Of a DNA stretch of 49,400 bases, positions 26,649-34,002 are shown in pieces. The notes beneath the pieces were generated by a model. It worked only from the letters and a program-made list of their open reading frames with translations. It did no database searches and was not told the DNA's origin. This DNA comes from an uncultured Prevotella sp. (GTDB taxonomy: Bacteria > Bacteroidota > Bacteroidia > Bacteroidales > Bacteroidaceae). Made by a program: the position numbers and the translations under genes. Location of the stretch: the NCBI GenBank assembly GCA_900550035.1, contig URQS01000022.1:1-49400 (forward strand). The letters are read 5' to 3'. Numbering within the stretch: position 1 is the first letter of the stretch; every line of letters starts with the position of its first letter.

Positions 26649-26962
26649 TAACTTTGCTATCGCTGCTAAGAGATAGGACACACAAGGTAAAATGAGCAGG
26701 AAAGTGACGACACAGAAACTTTAATATATATATGGCTCATGTGTTGCGTGTAGACTGAAGGTTGTACACAAAGCAGATTGATGAGCTGAACTATGGAATT
26801 AAAAAATCAGTAATGTAGAATCGACCATTATTTTTGGGCTGCAAGAGTAGCAGCTATTATTTTTTAGAAACAGAAAACAAGTAAAAGCAGTTTGTAATTG
26901 TTTGATAATGACAATTTGAATCGGGCCGTCTGACAGTGATGCCAGGCGGCTTTTGCTTTTTA
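26649..26962 (+). ncRNA. Candidate non-coding RNA in the AraC–folP gap
   Basis: The 535-base gap 26518–27052 has no credible protein gene. TAACTTTG (26649–26656) fits the -7 box. Two terminator-like hairpins lie downstream: GCTGC/GCAGC with a loop of 7 and a T-rich tail (26838–26866), and GCCGTCTG/CAGGCGGC followed by TTTTGCTTTTT (26925–26962). A transcript of about 200 or 300 bases would result. Only reading frames of about ten codons occur inside. The family is not recognised; it could equally be a long 3' UTR of the AraC gene or a folP leader. Confidence 0.35.
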
Positions 26963-27052
26963 TATGCAATTACACTTAATTCACTTGAATAATTTGGCTG
27001 TTTCGATTTTTATTGCGTAATTTGCGTCTAATAACGAAAACAATAATCTACA

Positions 27053-27871
27053 ATGCAATATACTATTAATGTAAGAGGCCGACTCGTTGACCTCTCACAA
27101 CCCATGGTAATGGGCATACTCAATGCAACACCTGACTCTTTCTATAGTGGTTCGCGCAAGCAGACAGAGGCTGAGATAGCCGACCGCGCCAACCAAATCA
27201 TTGCCGAAGGCGGTAGCATCATTGATGTCGGTGCTTTCTCGACACGTCCCGGTGCTGAAGAAGTGAGCGTGGAGGAAGAGACAGCGCGCCTGAAACGCGC
27301 CCTGCAGATAGTGCATCGCGAGCAGCCCGATGCCATAGTCAGCGTCGATACCTATCGTCCGCTTGTGGCACGTAGATGCGTAGAGGAGTTCGGTGCCGAC
27401 ATAATCAACGATGTGTCGGAAGGCGGACTGACTGGCATTGTAGGTCAGGCGATACACGAAGAGGGCGATATGTTTGAGACGGTGGCGCGTCTTGGCGTAC
27501 CTTATATATTAATGTCGGTGCAGCCTACGCTCGAAAAGATGATGATGGGTTTTGCCGAAGAGGTGCAGCGACTGCATAGTCTGGGTGCCAAGGACATCAT
27601 ACTCGACCCCGGCTATGGTTTCGGCAAGACGCTCGAGCAGAACTACGAGATTATGAAGCATTCGGAGCGACTGCTGGAGTTCGGTCTGCCCGTGCTCGTG
27701 GGCATCTCGCGCAAGAGCATGATATACAAGCTCCTGGGCGGCGACCCAACCACATCGCTCAATGGCACAACAGTGCTCAACACCATATCTCTGCAGAAGG
27801 GAGCCTCAATCCTTCGTGTACATGATGTAAGAGAAGCTTTCGAGTGCATCAAAATTGCAGAACAATTTTGA
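27053..27871 (+). CDS. folP: Dihydropteroate synthase
   Basis: This 272-residue TIM-barrel enzyme condenses 6-hydroxymethyl-dihydropterin pyrophosphate with p-aminobenzoate to give dihydropteroate, a step in folate synthesis and the target of sulfonamides. Signature motifs are GILNATPDSF (21–30), IDVGAFSTRPGA (57–68), DPGYGFGK (near 185–192) and VLVGISRKS (near 215–223). Length is normal. Its neighbour cdaA is a common Bacteroidetes partner. The last codons and stop lie within a perfect 20-bp inverted repeat, see the separate entry. Confidence 0.97.
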   Translation: MQYTINVRGRLVDLSQPMVMGILNATPDSFYSGSRKQTEAEIADRANQIIAEGGSIIDVGAFSTRPGAEEVSVEEETARLKRALQIVHREQPDAIVSVDTYRPLVARRCVEEFGADIINDVSEGGLTGIVGQAIHEEGDMFETVARLGVPYILMSVQPTLEKMMMGFAEEVQRLHSLGAKDIILDPGYGFGKTLEQNYEIMKHSERLLEFGLPVLVGISRKSMIYKLLGGDPTTSLNGTTVLNTISLQKGASILRVHDVREAFECIKIAEQF

Positions 27872-27883
27872 TGCACTCGAAAG
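27837..27883. repeat. Perfect 20-bp inverted repeat overlapping the folP stop
   Basis: Arms 27837–27856 and 27864–27883 are exact reverse complements around a 7-base loop. The folP stop (27869–27871) is inside the right arm. No T tract follows; an AATTAGGA array starts instead. Confidence 0.9.
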
Positions 27884-28015
27884 AATTAGGAGTTAGGAAT
27901 TAGGAATTAGGAGTTGGTTGCTATGTCCAAACTCTAATTCGTAACTCCTAATTCCTAACTCGTAATTCCTAACTCCTAATTCGTAACTCCTAATTCCTAA
28001 CTCGTAATTCAGAAT
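27884..28015. repeat. TTAGGA / AATTCGTA inverted array between folP and cdaA
   Basis: AATTAGGAGTTAGG-type units (27884–27915) are followed by their complements (CTAATTCGTAACTCCTAATT-type, 27929–28012). The array ends only about 6 bases before the cdaA ATG. Confidence 0.85.
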
Positions 28016-28017
28016 AT

Positions 28018-28794
28018 ATGTTCGCATTCGGAATAAAAGACATCATCGACATATTGCTTGTCGCCCTGATGCTATACTACATCTACCGTCTGATGAAGGA
28101 GAGCCGTTCGCTCAATGTCTTCATTGGCATTATCGTGTTCGTAATGGTGTGGCTCTTCGTGAGCCAGGTGCTTGAGATGCGACTCTTGGGTGCCATTATG
28201 GACAAGTTGGTAAGCGTGGGAGTAATTGGATTGATAGTGCTCTTTCAGGAAGAAATACGCCGGTTCCTTTACTCGCTCGGTGCCCATCAGCGCTTCAAGC
28301 AGTTCACGCAGTTGTTCATGGTAGGCGGCAAGGACAAGAAGAAACTCATCGACAAAGAGACCATCATGCCCATTGTGATGGCATGTATGGATATGTCGCG
28401 CGGCAAGGTGGGCGCACTCATGGTGATAGAACGTGGCGTACGCCTTGATGACATCGTGGACACGGGCGACCTTATCGACGCGCGCATCAACCAGCGGCTC
28501 ATCGAGAACATCTTCTTCAAGAACTCGCCGCTTCACGACGGAGCCATGATCATCACCGGCAAGCGCATACGTGCCGCCGGCTGCATTCTGCCCGTTGCAC
28601 ATAATCACGACATTCCAAAGGAATTAGGACTGCGCCACCGTGCCGCACTCGGCATTTCGCAAGATAGCGACTGTATTGCCATTGTAGTGTCAGAAGAGAC
28701 CGGTGGCATCAGTGTGGCGATAAAAGGCGAGTTCCAACTGCGTCTTTCGGCAGAGAAACTGGAGAATATACTCTCTAAAGAGATGAACTTTTAA
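28018..28794 (+). CDS. cdaA: Diadenylate cyclase CdaA
   Basis: This 258-residue membrane protein makes the second messenger c-di-AMP from two ATP. Three hydrophobic segments lie in residues 5–78 (IIDILLVALMLYYIY; VFIGIIVFVMVWLFVSQVL; LVSVGVIGLIVLF). The DAC domain follows, with the catalytic DGA motif at 174–176 (LHDGAMII) and RHRAALG at 206–212. It follows folP by 146 bases of repeat. In Firmicutes cdaA sits with glmM and cdaR; here it sits with folP, as usual in Bacteroidetes. Confidence 0.95.
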   Translation: MFAFGIKDIIDILLVALMLYYIYRLMKESRSLNVFIGIIVFVMVWLFVSQVLEMRLLGAIMDKLVSVGVIGLIVLFQEEIRRFLYSLGAHQRFKQFTQLFMVGGKDKKKLIDKETIMPIVMACMDMSRGKVGALMVIERGVRLDDIVDTGDLIDARINQRLIENIFFKNSPLHDGAMIITGKRIRAAGCILPVAHNHDIPKELGLRHRAALGISQDSDCIAIVVSEETGGISVAIKGEFQLRLSAEKLENILSKEMNF

Positions 28795-28831
28795 AATAAA
28801 TGAGTTACGCACGGCGTAACTCATTTATTTT
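28793..28831. terminator. Perfect 18-bp hairpin overlapping the cdaA stop
   Basis: Arms 28793–28810 and 28814–28831 are exact complements with a 3-base loop. The A-rich left and T-rich right flanks make it a good bidirectional terminator. It includes the last two bases of the cdaA stop codon. Confidence 0.8.
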
Positions 28832-28834
28832 TAC

Positions 28835-28842
28835 TAATTTTG
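28835..28842 (+). promoter_or_regulatory. -7 box of pta
   Basis: TAATTTTG matches TAnnTTTG and lies immediately after the cdaA hairpin, 64 bases before the pta ATG. Confidence 0.55.
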
Positions 28843-28906
28843 CAAAGTCAATGTGACAAAATAACTAAATACGGATTATTAAAAACTAAAGTTATTCCAC
28901 ATAATT

Positions 28907-29917
28907 ATGAACTTACTTGAACACATCGTTGCGCGCGCCAAGAGCGACAAACAGCGCATCGTGCTCCCCGAGGCTACCGAGGAGCGTACACTTAGAGCAG
29001 CCGACCGCGTATTGGCCGACGACATTGCCAATCTTATCCTCATCGGCAACCCTGAGGAACTCAAGACACTCGCCGAGAAGTGGGATCTCCACAACATCGA
29101 CAAGGCAACAATTGTCGACCCAGAGAACAATCCCAAGGCCGAGGAGTATGCCACACTGCTTGCCGAACTGCGCAAGAAGAAGGGCATGACCATCGAGCAG
29201 GCTCGCGAACTCGTGAAGAACCCGCTCTATCTCGGTTGCATGATCATCAAGACAGAGGGTGCTGACGGTCAGATTTCGGGTGCATTGAGCACAACTGGCG
29301 ACACACTGCGTCCTGCCTTGCAGATTATCAAGTGCGCTCCGGGCGTGACATGTGTCAGCGGTGCAATGCTTATGCTCACACACGAGCATCAGTATGGCGA
29401 CGACGGCATCATCGTTATGGGTGACGTTGCTGTAACACCGGTTCCGACAGCCGACCAGCTTGCTCAGATTGCTGTATGTACAGCACAGACTGCACGCTCA
29501 GTTGCCGGCATTCAGGATCCGCGCGTTGCTATGCTCAGCTTCTCGACAAAGGGTTCGGCCAGCCACGAGGTAGTTGACAAGGTTGTTGAGGCTACACGCT
29601 TGGCTCACGAAATGGCTCCCGAGCTCAAGCTCGACGGCGAACTTCAGGCCGATGCAGCACTCGTTCCTGCAGTAGGCGAGAAGAAGGCTCCAGGCTCACC
29701 GATTGCCGGTCATGCCAATGTACTCGTTGTTCCGAATCTCGAAGTAGGCAACATCTCTTACAAACTCGTGCAGCGTCTCGGCGACGCCATTGCCATCGGT
29801 CCGATCCTCCAGGGTATTGCACGCCCGGTCAACGACCTTTCTCGTGGTTGCTCAGTAGAGGATATCTACTACATGGTAGCTATCACAGCTTGCCAGGCAA
29901 TGGATTCTAAAAAGTAA
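28907..29917 (+). CDS. pta: Phosphate acetyltransferase
   Basis: This 336-residue enzyme interconverts acetyl-CoA plus phosphate with acetyl phosphate plus CoA. It is the short (single-domain) form, without the N-terminal DRTGG/CobB-like regions of E. coli Pta. Typical segments are VLPEATEERTLRAA (17–30), KTEGADGQISGALSTTGDTLRPALQ (split around 117–141), MGDVAVTPVPTADQLAQIA (near 171–190) and FSTKGSASHE (about 211–220). With ackA downstream it forms the acetate-producing, ATP-yielding branch. A four-helix-bundle gene and repeats are inserted between the two. Confidence 0.96.
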   Translation: MNLLEHIVARAKSDKQRIVLPEATEERTLRAADRVLADDIANLILIGNPEELKTLAEKWDLHNIDKATIVDPENNPKAEEYATLLAELRKKKGMTIEQARELVKNPLYLGCMIIKTEGADGQISGALSTTGDTLRPALQIIKCAPGVTCVSGAMLMLTHEHQYGDDGIIVMGDVAVTPVPTADQLAQIAVCTAQTARSVAGIQDPRVAMLSFSTKGSASHEVVDKVVEATRLAHEMAPELKLDGELQADAALVPAVGEKKAPGSPIAGHANVLVVPNLEVGNISYKLVQRLGDAIAIGPILQGIARPVNDLSRGCSVEDIYYMVAITACQAMDSKK

Positions 29918-29942
29918 TGCCTTGCATTACTTTTTAGAATCC
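29902..29942. repeat. Perfect 19-bp inverted repeat overlapping the pta stop
   Basis: Arms 29902–29920 and 29924–29942 are exact reverse complements with a 3-base loop. The pta stop (29915–29917) lies in the left arm. It is followed directly by an AATTAGGA array. Confidence 0.9.
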
Positions 29943-30008
29943 AATTAGGATTTAGGAATTAGGAGTTGGTCGCTACGCGATTAAGAATTGAAGAATTAAG
30001 AATTTACA
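29943..30008. repeat. TTAGGA array, left flank of the four-helix-bundle gene
   Basis: Units AATTAGGATTTAGG and AATTAGGAGTTGG are followed by a small TCGC-TAC-GCGA palindrome and AAGAATT units. The array ends 4 bases before the four-helix-bundle start. Related segments with the TCGC/GCGA palindrome recur at about 33842–33860. Confidence 0.8.
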
Positions 30009-30368
30009 ATGAGTGAGTTTGGTACTTTATTGGAAGATAAATGTATGGGTTTCTCAATTCGTATCGTGGGGTTGTGCCATTTCTTAAACGAAGAGAAGCA
30101 CGAGTTTAATATAGCTAATCAGATGTTTAGAAGTGGCACCAGTATAGGCGCAAACATAGCTGAAGCACAATGTGCCATCAGTCGCAACGACTTCATTTCC
30201 AAATTATATATCTCCTTGAAAGAGTCAAACGAGACATTATATTGGCTTCGATTGCTCTATCGCACACGTTATATAAACGACAAGCAGTTTAAATCAATCT
30301 ATGCAGATTGCGAAGAACTGAAACGTATATTGATGTCGGCTACCAAAAAAGCAAGGGAGAATGTTTGA
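30009..30368 (+). CDS. Four-helix-bundle protein (S23 / IVS-encoded family)
   Basis: The 119-residue protein matches the family TIGR02436, small helical proteins first found in intervening sequences of 23S rRNA and related to Avd of diversity-generating retroelements. The hallmark segment is FRSGTSIGANIAEAQCAIS (about 40–58), followed by DFISKLYISLKESNETLYWLRLL. Four amphipathic helices are predicted. No reverse transcriptase or rRNA is nearby, so its role here is unknown. It lies between pta and ackA, enclosed by TTAGGA units on the left and the complementary AATTCGTA units on the right. Confidence 0.88.
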   Translation: MSEFGTLLEDKCMGFSIRIVGLCHFLNEEKHEFNIANQMFRSGTSIGANIAEAQCAISRNDFISKLYISLKESNETLYWLRLLYRTRYINDKQFKSIYADCEELKRILMSATKKARENV

Positions 30369-30445
30369 ACAACTCTTAATTCGTAATTCATAATTCGTAA
30401 TTAAAATAACTCGTAATTCGTAACTCCTAATTCGTAATTCTAAAT
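30369..30445. repeat. AATTCGTA array, right flank of the four-helix-bundle gene
   Basis: About seven units of TAATTCGTAA/TAACTCGTAA. Read on the other strand they resemble the TTAGGA/GAATTA units to the left of the four-helix-bundle gene. The array ends 7 bases before the ackA ATG. Confidence 0.85.
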
Positions 30446-31641
30446 ATGAAAATCTTAGTATTGAACTGCGGAAGTTCATCAATCAAATACAAGTTGTACA
30501 ACATGGACGACAACTCTGTCCTCGCAGCAGGCGGTGTTGAGCGTATCGGTCTTGACGAAGCATTCATCAAGGTAACTCTGCCTAACGGCGAGAAGAAGAA
30601 GATCATGCATGACATGCCCGACCACAAAGAGGGTGTCAACTTCGTATTCCAGTGTCTGCTCGACTCAGAAATCGGTGCAATCAAGAGCCTTGACGAGATA
30701 GACGCAGTAGGTCACCGTATCGTGCAGGGTGGCGACCTCTTCGAGAAGAGCGTCATCGTAGACAAGAGCGTAGAGGATGGCATCGAGAGTCTGTGCGACC
30801 TCGCTCCCGTTCACAACGCCGGTCACCTCAAGGGACTCCGTGCTGTAGACAAGCTCATGCCTAACACACCGCAGGTTTGCGTGTTCGACAACGCCTTCCA
30901 CAGCACAATGCCTGATTACGCTTACCTCTATGCCGTACCTTACGAGCTCTATGAGAAGTATCATGTACGTCGTTACGGCTTCCACGGAACAAGCCATCGC
31001 TACGTTTCACAGCGCGTTTGCGAGTTCCTCGGACGCGACATCAACACACAGCGCATCATCACTTGCCACATCGGCAACGGCGCTTCTGTGTCAGCCGTTA
31101 AGTTCGGCAAGTGCGTAGATACATCAATGGGACTCACTCCGTTGGCAGGTGTTATGATGGGTAGCCGTTCGGGCGACATCGATCCTTCAGCCGTTACGTT
31201 CCTCATGGAGAAACTTGGCAAGAAGCCTCAGGAAATGGCCGACTTCCTCAACAAGGAAAGCGGTGTGCTCGGCATCACCGGCATCTCAAGCGATATGCGC
31301 GAGATTGAGTCGGCAGCCGAAGAGGGCAACGAGCGTGCTCAGCTCGCTCTGAAGATGTACAACTACCGCATCAAGAAGTACATCGGCGCTTATGCAGCAG
31401 CAATGGGTGGCGTTGACATCATCGTTTGGACTGCTGGTGTGGGCGAGAACCAGATTGGCACACTCTCGAATCATGCTCAGGACTCGAGTTCCTCGGCGTT
31501 AAGATGGACGCAGAGGCCAACAAAGTGCGTGGCAAAGAGGCCATAATCTCTGCTCCAGATTCAAAGGTTACCGTTTGCGTTATCCCGACTGACGAGGAGC
31601 TGATGATTGCCAAGGACACAATGAACCTTCTCCAGAAGTAA
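30446..31641 (+). CDS. ackA: Acetate kinase (apparent one-base frameshift)
   Basis: This enzyme converts acetyl phosphate and ADP to acetate and ATP. Frame 1 (30446 to about 31475) shows LNCGSSSIKYKL (4–15), GHRIVQGGDL (about 88–97), GFHGTSHRYVS (about 176–186), HIGNGASVSAV and WTAGVGENQ. The frame then breaks, and the remaining conserved C-terminus (CSGLEFLGVKMDAEANKVRG… IPTDEELMIAKDTMNLL) continues in a second frame to 31641. The full length of 1196 bases is one short of 399 codons, which would give a normal 398-residue protein. As the second half is well conserved, a missing base near 31470–31477 in the sequence is more likely than a decayed gene. Confidence 0.9.
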
Positions 31642-31680
31642 TCAAATCTTACGATATAGCCCTTGACGGGGCAGCGCAAT

Positions 31681-31728
31681 GGGTGCGCCAGGACGAGACT
31701 CAGGTTTCGTCTTGGCGCACCTTTTTTG
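31681..31728 (+). terminator. Rho-independent terminator after ackA
   Basis: GGTGCGCCAGGACGAGAC (31682–31699) pairs with GTTTCGTCTTGGCGCACC (31704–31721) with two wobble pairs, followed by TTTTTT. Confidence 0.9.
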
Positions 31729-31748
31729 TTGATGCAAATCTTTTGCGC

Positions 31749-31792
31749 TCAAAACCAATAATCTCGCAATTCAAAACCGATAATCTCGCAAT
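31749..31792. repeat. 22-base tandem repeat upstream of the DUF6621-like gene
   Basis: Two copies (31749–31770, 31771–31792), differing at one base, end 8 bases before a -7 box. They cover the -33 region and could act as an operator. Confidence 0.7.
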
Positions 31793-31799
31793 TTTTTTT

Positions 31800-31807
31800 T
31801 AACTTTG
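31800..31807 (+). promoter_or_regulatory. -7 box of the DUF6621-like gene
   Basis: TAACTTTG matches TAnnTTTG, 65 bases before the ATG at 31873 and right after the tandem repeat. Confidence 0.6.
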
Positions 31808-31872
31808 TAGAGCGCATGCACCGTGCCTGAGCACGTCCTGCAGGCGCAACGTAATTCTGCAAAAATCAATAC

Positions 31873-32481
31873 ATGGACATACAGGAATTCAACAATACAA
31901 AGTGGAGCCGCAACGTGATACTCGTCGACGGCGACTACGTCGACTCGGTGGCTTTCAATCTTATAGTCAACTTCGAGCGCATGCTCGGCCGACGCATACC
32001 CAAGGCCGACACGGCACGATGGATTGACTGCGTGGCTCTCGACGGCGGAATGCGCGAGCAGCGCGATGCCGACGGCGAGACACAGGTGATATTCATACAC
32101 TCTAAGGACAAGCCCGCGCTAGACAACTTCACTCCAGGTTCGTACGAGAACGACCTCAATGCACGTGCCTTCAAGGACACGTTGGGCGAGTTCATCATCA
32201 GTTCGTATCCCGTAGAGGAGGTGGTGAAGCACGACGACTTCTTCCTCGACATACTCAAGACCGTAGTCAATCACAAGGACGTACACCGCGTCATGGCTAT
32301 ACCCAATGCAGAGCATGCTCCGCTGTGGGACGCCCTGCGCCACGCCCTGCGCGATGTTGACGACGATGACAAGCGCGTCACGCTCTTCGCCATGCAACCG
32401 CTCGAAGGTGGCAATTTCCGTCAGGAGATACTGGGCTACTCGCTCATGAACGCTTTGGGAATAAAGGGCAACGAACTCTAA
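31873..32481 (+). CDS. DUF6621-like hypothetical protein
   Basis: The 202-residue soluble protein has no signal peptide or membrane segment. The pattern VILVDGDYVDSVAFNLIVNF, then ALDGGM, then VIFIHSKDKPALDNF resembles a small Bacteroidetes family that I recall as DUF6621, but that naming is from memory and unsure. The alternation of hydrophobic strands and acidic loops suggests an alpha/beta fold. It lies 65 bases upstream of the saccharopine-dehydrogenase-like gene and is likely cotranscribed. Function is unknown. Confidence 0.65.
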   Translation: MDIQEFNNTKWSRNVILVDGDYVDSVAFNLIVNFERMLGRRIPKADTARWIDCVALDGGMREQRDADGETQVIFIHSKDKPALDNFTPGSYENDLNARAFKDTLGEFIISSYPVEEVVKHDDFFLDILKTVVNHKDVHRVMAIPNAEHAPLWDALRHALRDVDDDDKRVTLFAMQPLEGGNFRQEILGYSLMNALGIKGNEL

Positions 32482-32546
32482 TGCTCACCCTTGTGGATGG
32501 CAGAAACCATTAACTGGATAAAAAACAAACTAAAATAATAGAAACA

Positions 32547-33773
32547 ATGGGAAAAGTACTTATGATCGGCGCCGGTGGCGTCGCTACAGTTGCAGCGTTC
32601 AAAATTGCACAGAACGCTGATGTTTTCACCGATTTCATGATCGCAAGCCGCACAAAGGCCAAGTGCGACCGCATCGTTGAGGCTATCGGCAACCCTAACA
32701 TCAAGACCGCTCAGGTGGATGCCGACGATGTAGAGCAGCTCAAGGCGCTCTTCAACGACTACAAGCCTGAGCTCGTCATCAACCTCGCATTGCCCTATCA
32801 GGACCTCACCATCATGGAGGCATGTCTGGCTTGCGGATGCTCTTACCTCGACACCGCCAACTACGAGCCTAAGGACGAGGCTCACTTCGAGTACTCTTGG
32901 CAGTGGGCTTACAAGAAACGCTTCGAAGAGGCTGGTCTGACAGCTATCCTCGGATGCGGTTTCGACCCCGGTGTTACAAGCATCTTCACTGCTTATGCCG
33001 CCAAGCATCACTTCGACGAAATCCAGTATCTCGATATCGTCGACTGCAACGCTGGCAACCACCACAAGGCTTTCGCTACCAACTTCAACCCCGAAATCAA
33101 CATCCGCGAGATCACTCAGAAGGGTCTCTACTGGGAAGACGGAAAGTGGGTGGAGACCAAGCCACTCGAAATCCACAAGCCGCTCACATATCCTGAGGTA
33201 GGACCTAAGGAGAGCTATCTGCTCCATCACGAGGAGATTGAGTCGCTCGTGAAGAACTATCCCACCATCAAGCGCGCACGCTTCTGGATGACATTCGGTC
33301 AGCAGTACCTCACATACCTCGACTGCATACAGAACCTCGGAATGTCGCGCATCGACGAAATCACATACGAGGCTCCGCTCGCCGACAATCCTAACGAGAA
33401 GGTTAAGGTGAAGATTGTTCCTCTGCAGTTCCTCAAGGCTGTGTTGCCTAACCCCCAGGACCTCGGCGAGAACTACGACGGACAGACTTCTATCGGTTGC
33501 CGCATTCGTGGCTTGAAGGACGGCAAGGAGCAGACCTACTACGTATACAACAACTGTTCGCACGAGGCTGCCTACAAGGAGACCGGTATGCAGGGCGTAA
33601 GCTACACCACCGGTGTTCCGGCAATGATCGGTGCCATGATGTTCTTCAAGGGTCTGTGGCGCAAGCCGGGCGTTTGGAACGTCGAGGAGTTCGATCCCGA
33701 TCCGTTCATGGAGCAGCTCAACAAGCAGGGTCTGCCTTGGCATGAGATATTCGGAGGAGACCTGGAACTGTAA
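32547..33773 (+). CDS. Carboxynorspermidine synthase / saccharopine dehydrogenase family protein
   Basis: The 408-residue protein starts with a Rossmann nucleotide-binding motif, MIGAGGVATVAAFKIAQ (6–22). Family landmarks follow: ASRTKAKC, VINLALPYQDLTIMEACLACG (split around 79–98), YLDTANYEP and LGCGFDPGVTSIFTAYA. The closest functional group is carboxynorspermidine (carboxyspermidine) dehydrogenase, which reductively joins aspartate semialdehyde with a diamine in an alternative polyamine pathway. Saccharopine reductase activity is the other option. The decarboxylase partner NspC is not in this window. Length and ends are normal. Confidence 0.88.
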   Translation: MGKVLMIGAGGVATVAAFKIAQNADVFTDFMIASRTKAKCDRIVEAIGNPNIKTAQVDADDVEQLKALFNDYKPELVINLALPYQDLTIMEACLACGCSYLDTANYEPKDEAHFEYSWQWAYKKRFEEAGLTAILGCGFDPGVTSIFTAYAAKHHFDEIQYLDIVDCNAGNHHKAFATNFNPEINIREITQKGLYWEDGKWVETKPLEIHKPLTYPEVGPKESYLLHHEEIESLVKNYPTIKRARFWMTFGQQYLTYLDCIQNLGMSRIDEITYEAPLADNPNEKVKVKIVPLQFLKAVLPNPQDLGENYDGQTSIGCRIRGLKDGKEQTYYVYNNCSHEAAYKETGMQGVSYTTGVPAMIGAMMFFKGLWRKPGVWNVEEFDPDPFMEQLNKQGLPWHEIFGGDLEL

Positions 33774-33777
33774 TTTT

Positions 33778-34002
33778 TGAGTTACGAGTTAGGAATTAGG
33801 AGTTGTCTTAATTTTGAATTAAGATTTTATGAGTTAGGAATTGGTCGCTTTGCGATTATAAATTATTGTATTGGGATTTTTGTTGTTCCAAGTTCACATA
33901 CATCTTAACCCATAATTCCTCGTCCCTAACTCGTAACTTCTAATTCGTAACTCGTAATTAAAGTAATTCGTAACTCGTAATTCCTAATTCGTAATTCAAA
34001 AT
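33778..34002. repeat. TTAGGA / AATTCGTA inverted array before recA
   Basis: GAGTTACGAGTTAGGAATTA-type units (33779–33805) are followed by a TCGC/GCGA palindrome (33846–33857), then complementary units TAACTCGTAACTTCTAATTC through 33997. The last unit ends 6 bases before the recA ATG. The spacer fills the entire 229-base intergenic region. Confidence 0.85.

Noticed and set aside
30009..30368. Avd of a diversity-generating retroelement
   Set aside because: The four-helix-bundle family fits, but there is no reverse transcriptase and no template/variable repeat pair in the window.
27884..30445. CRISPR array
   Set aside because: The AATTCGTA/TTAGGA units are 7–10 bases, directly adjoining and without unique spacers of constant length; no cas gene is present.
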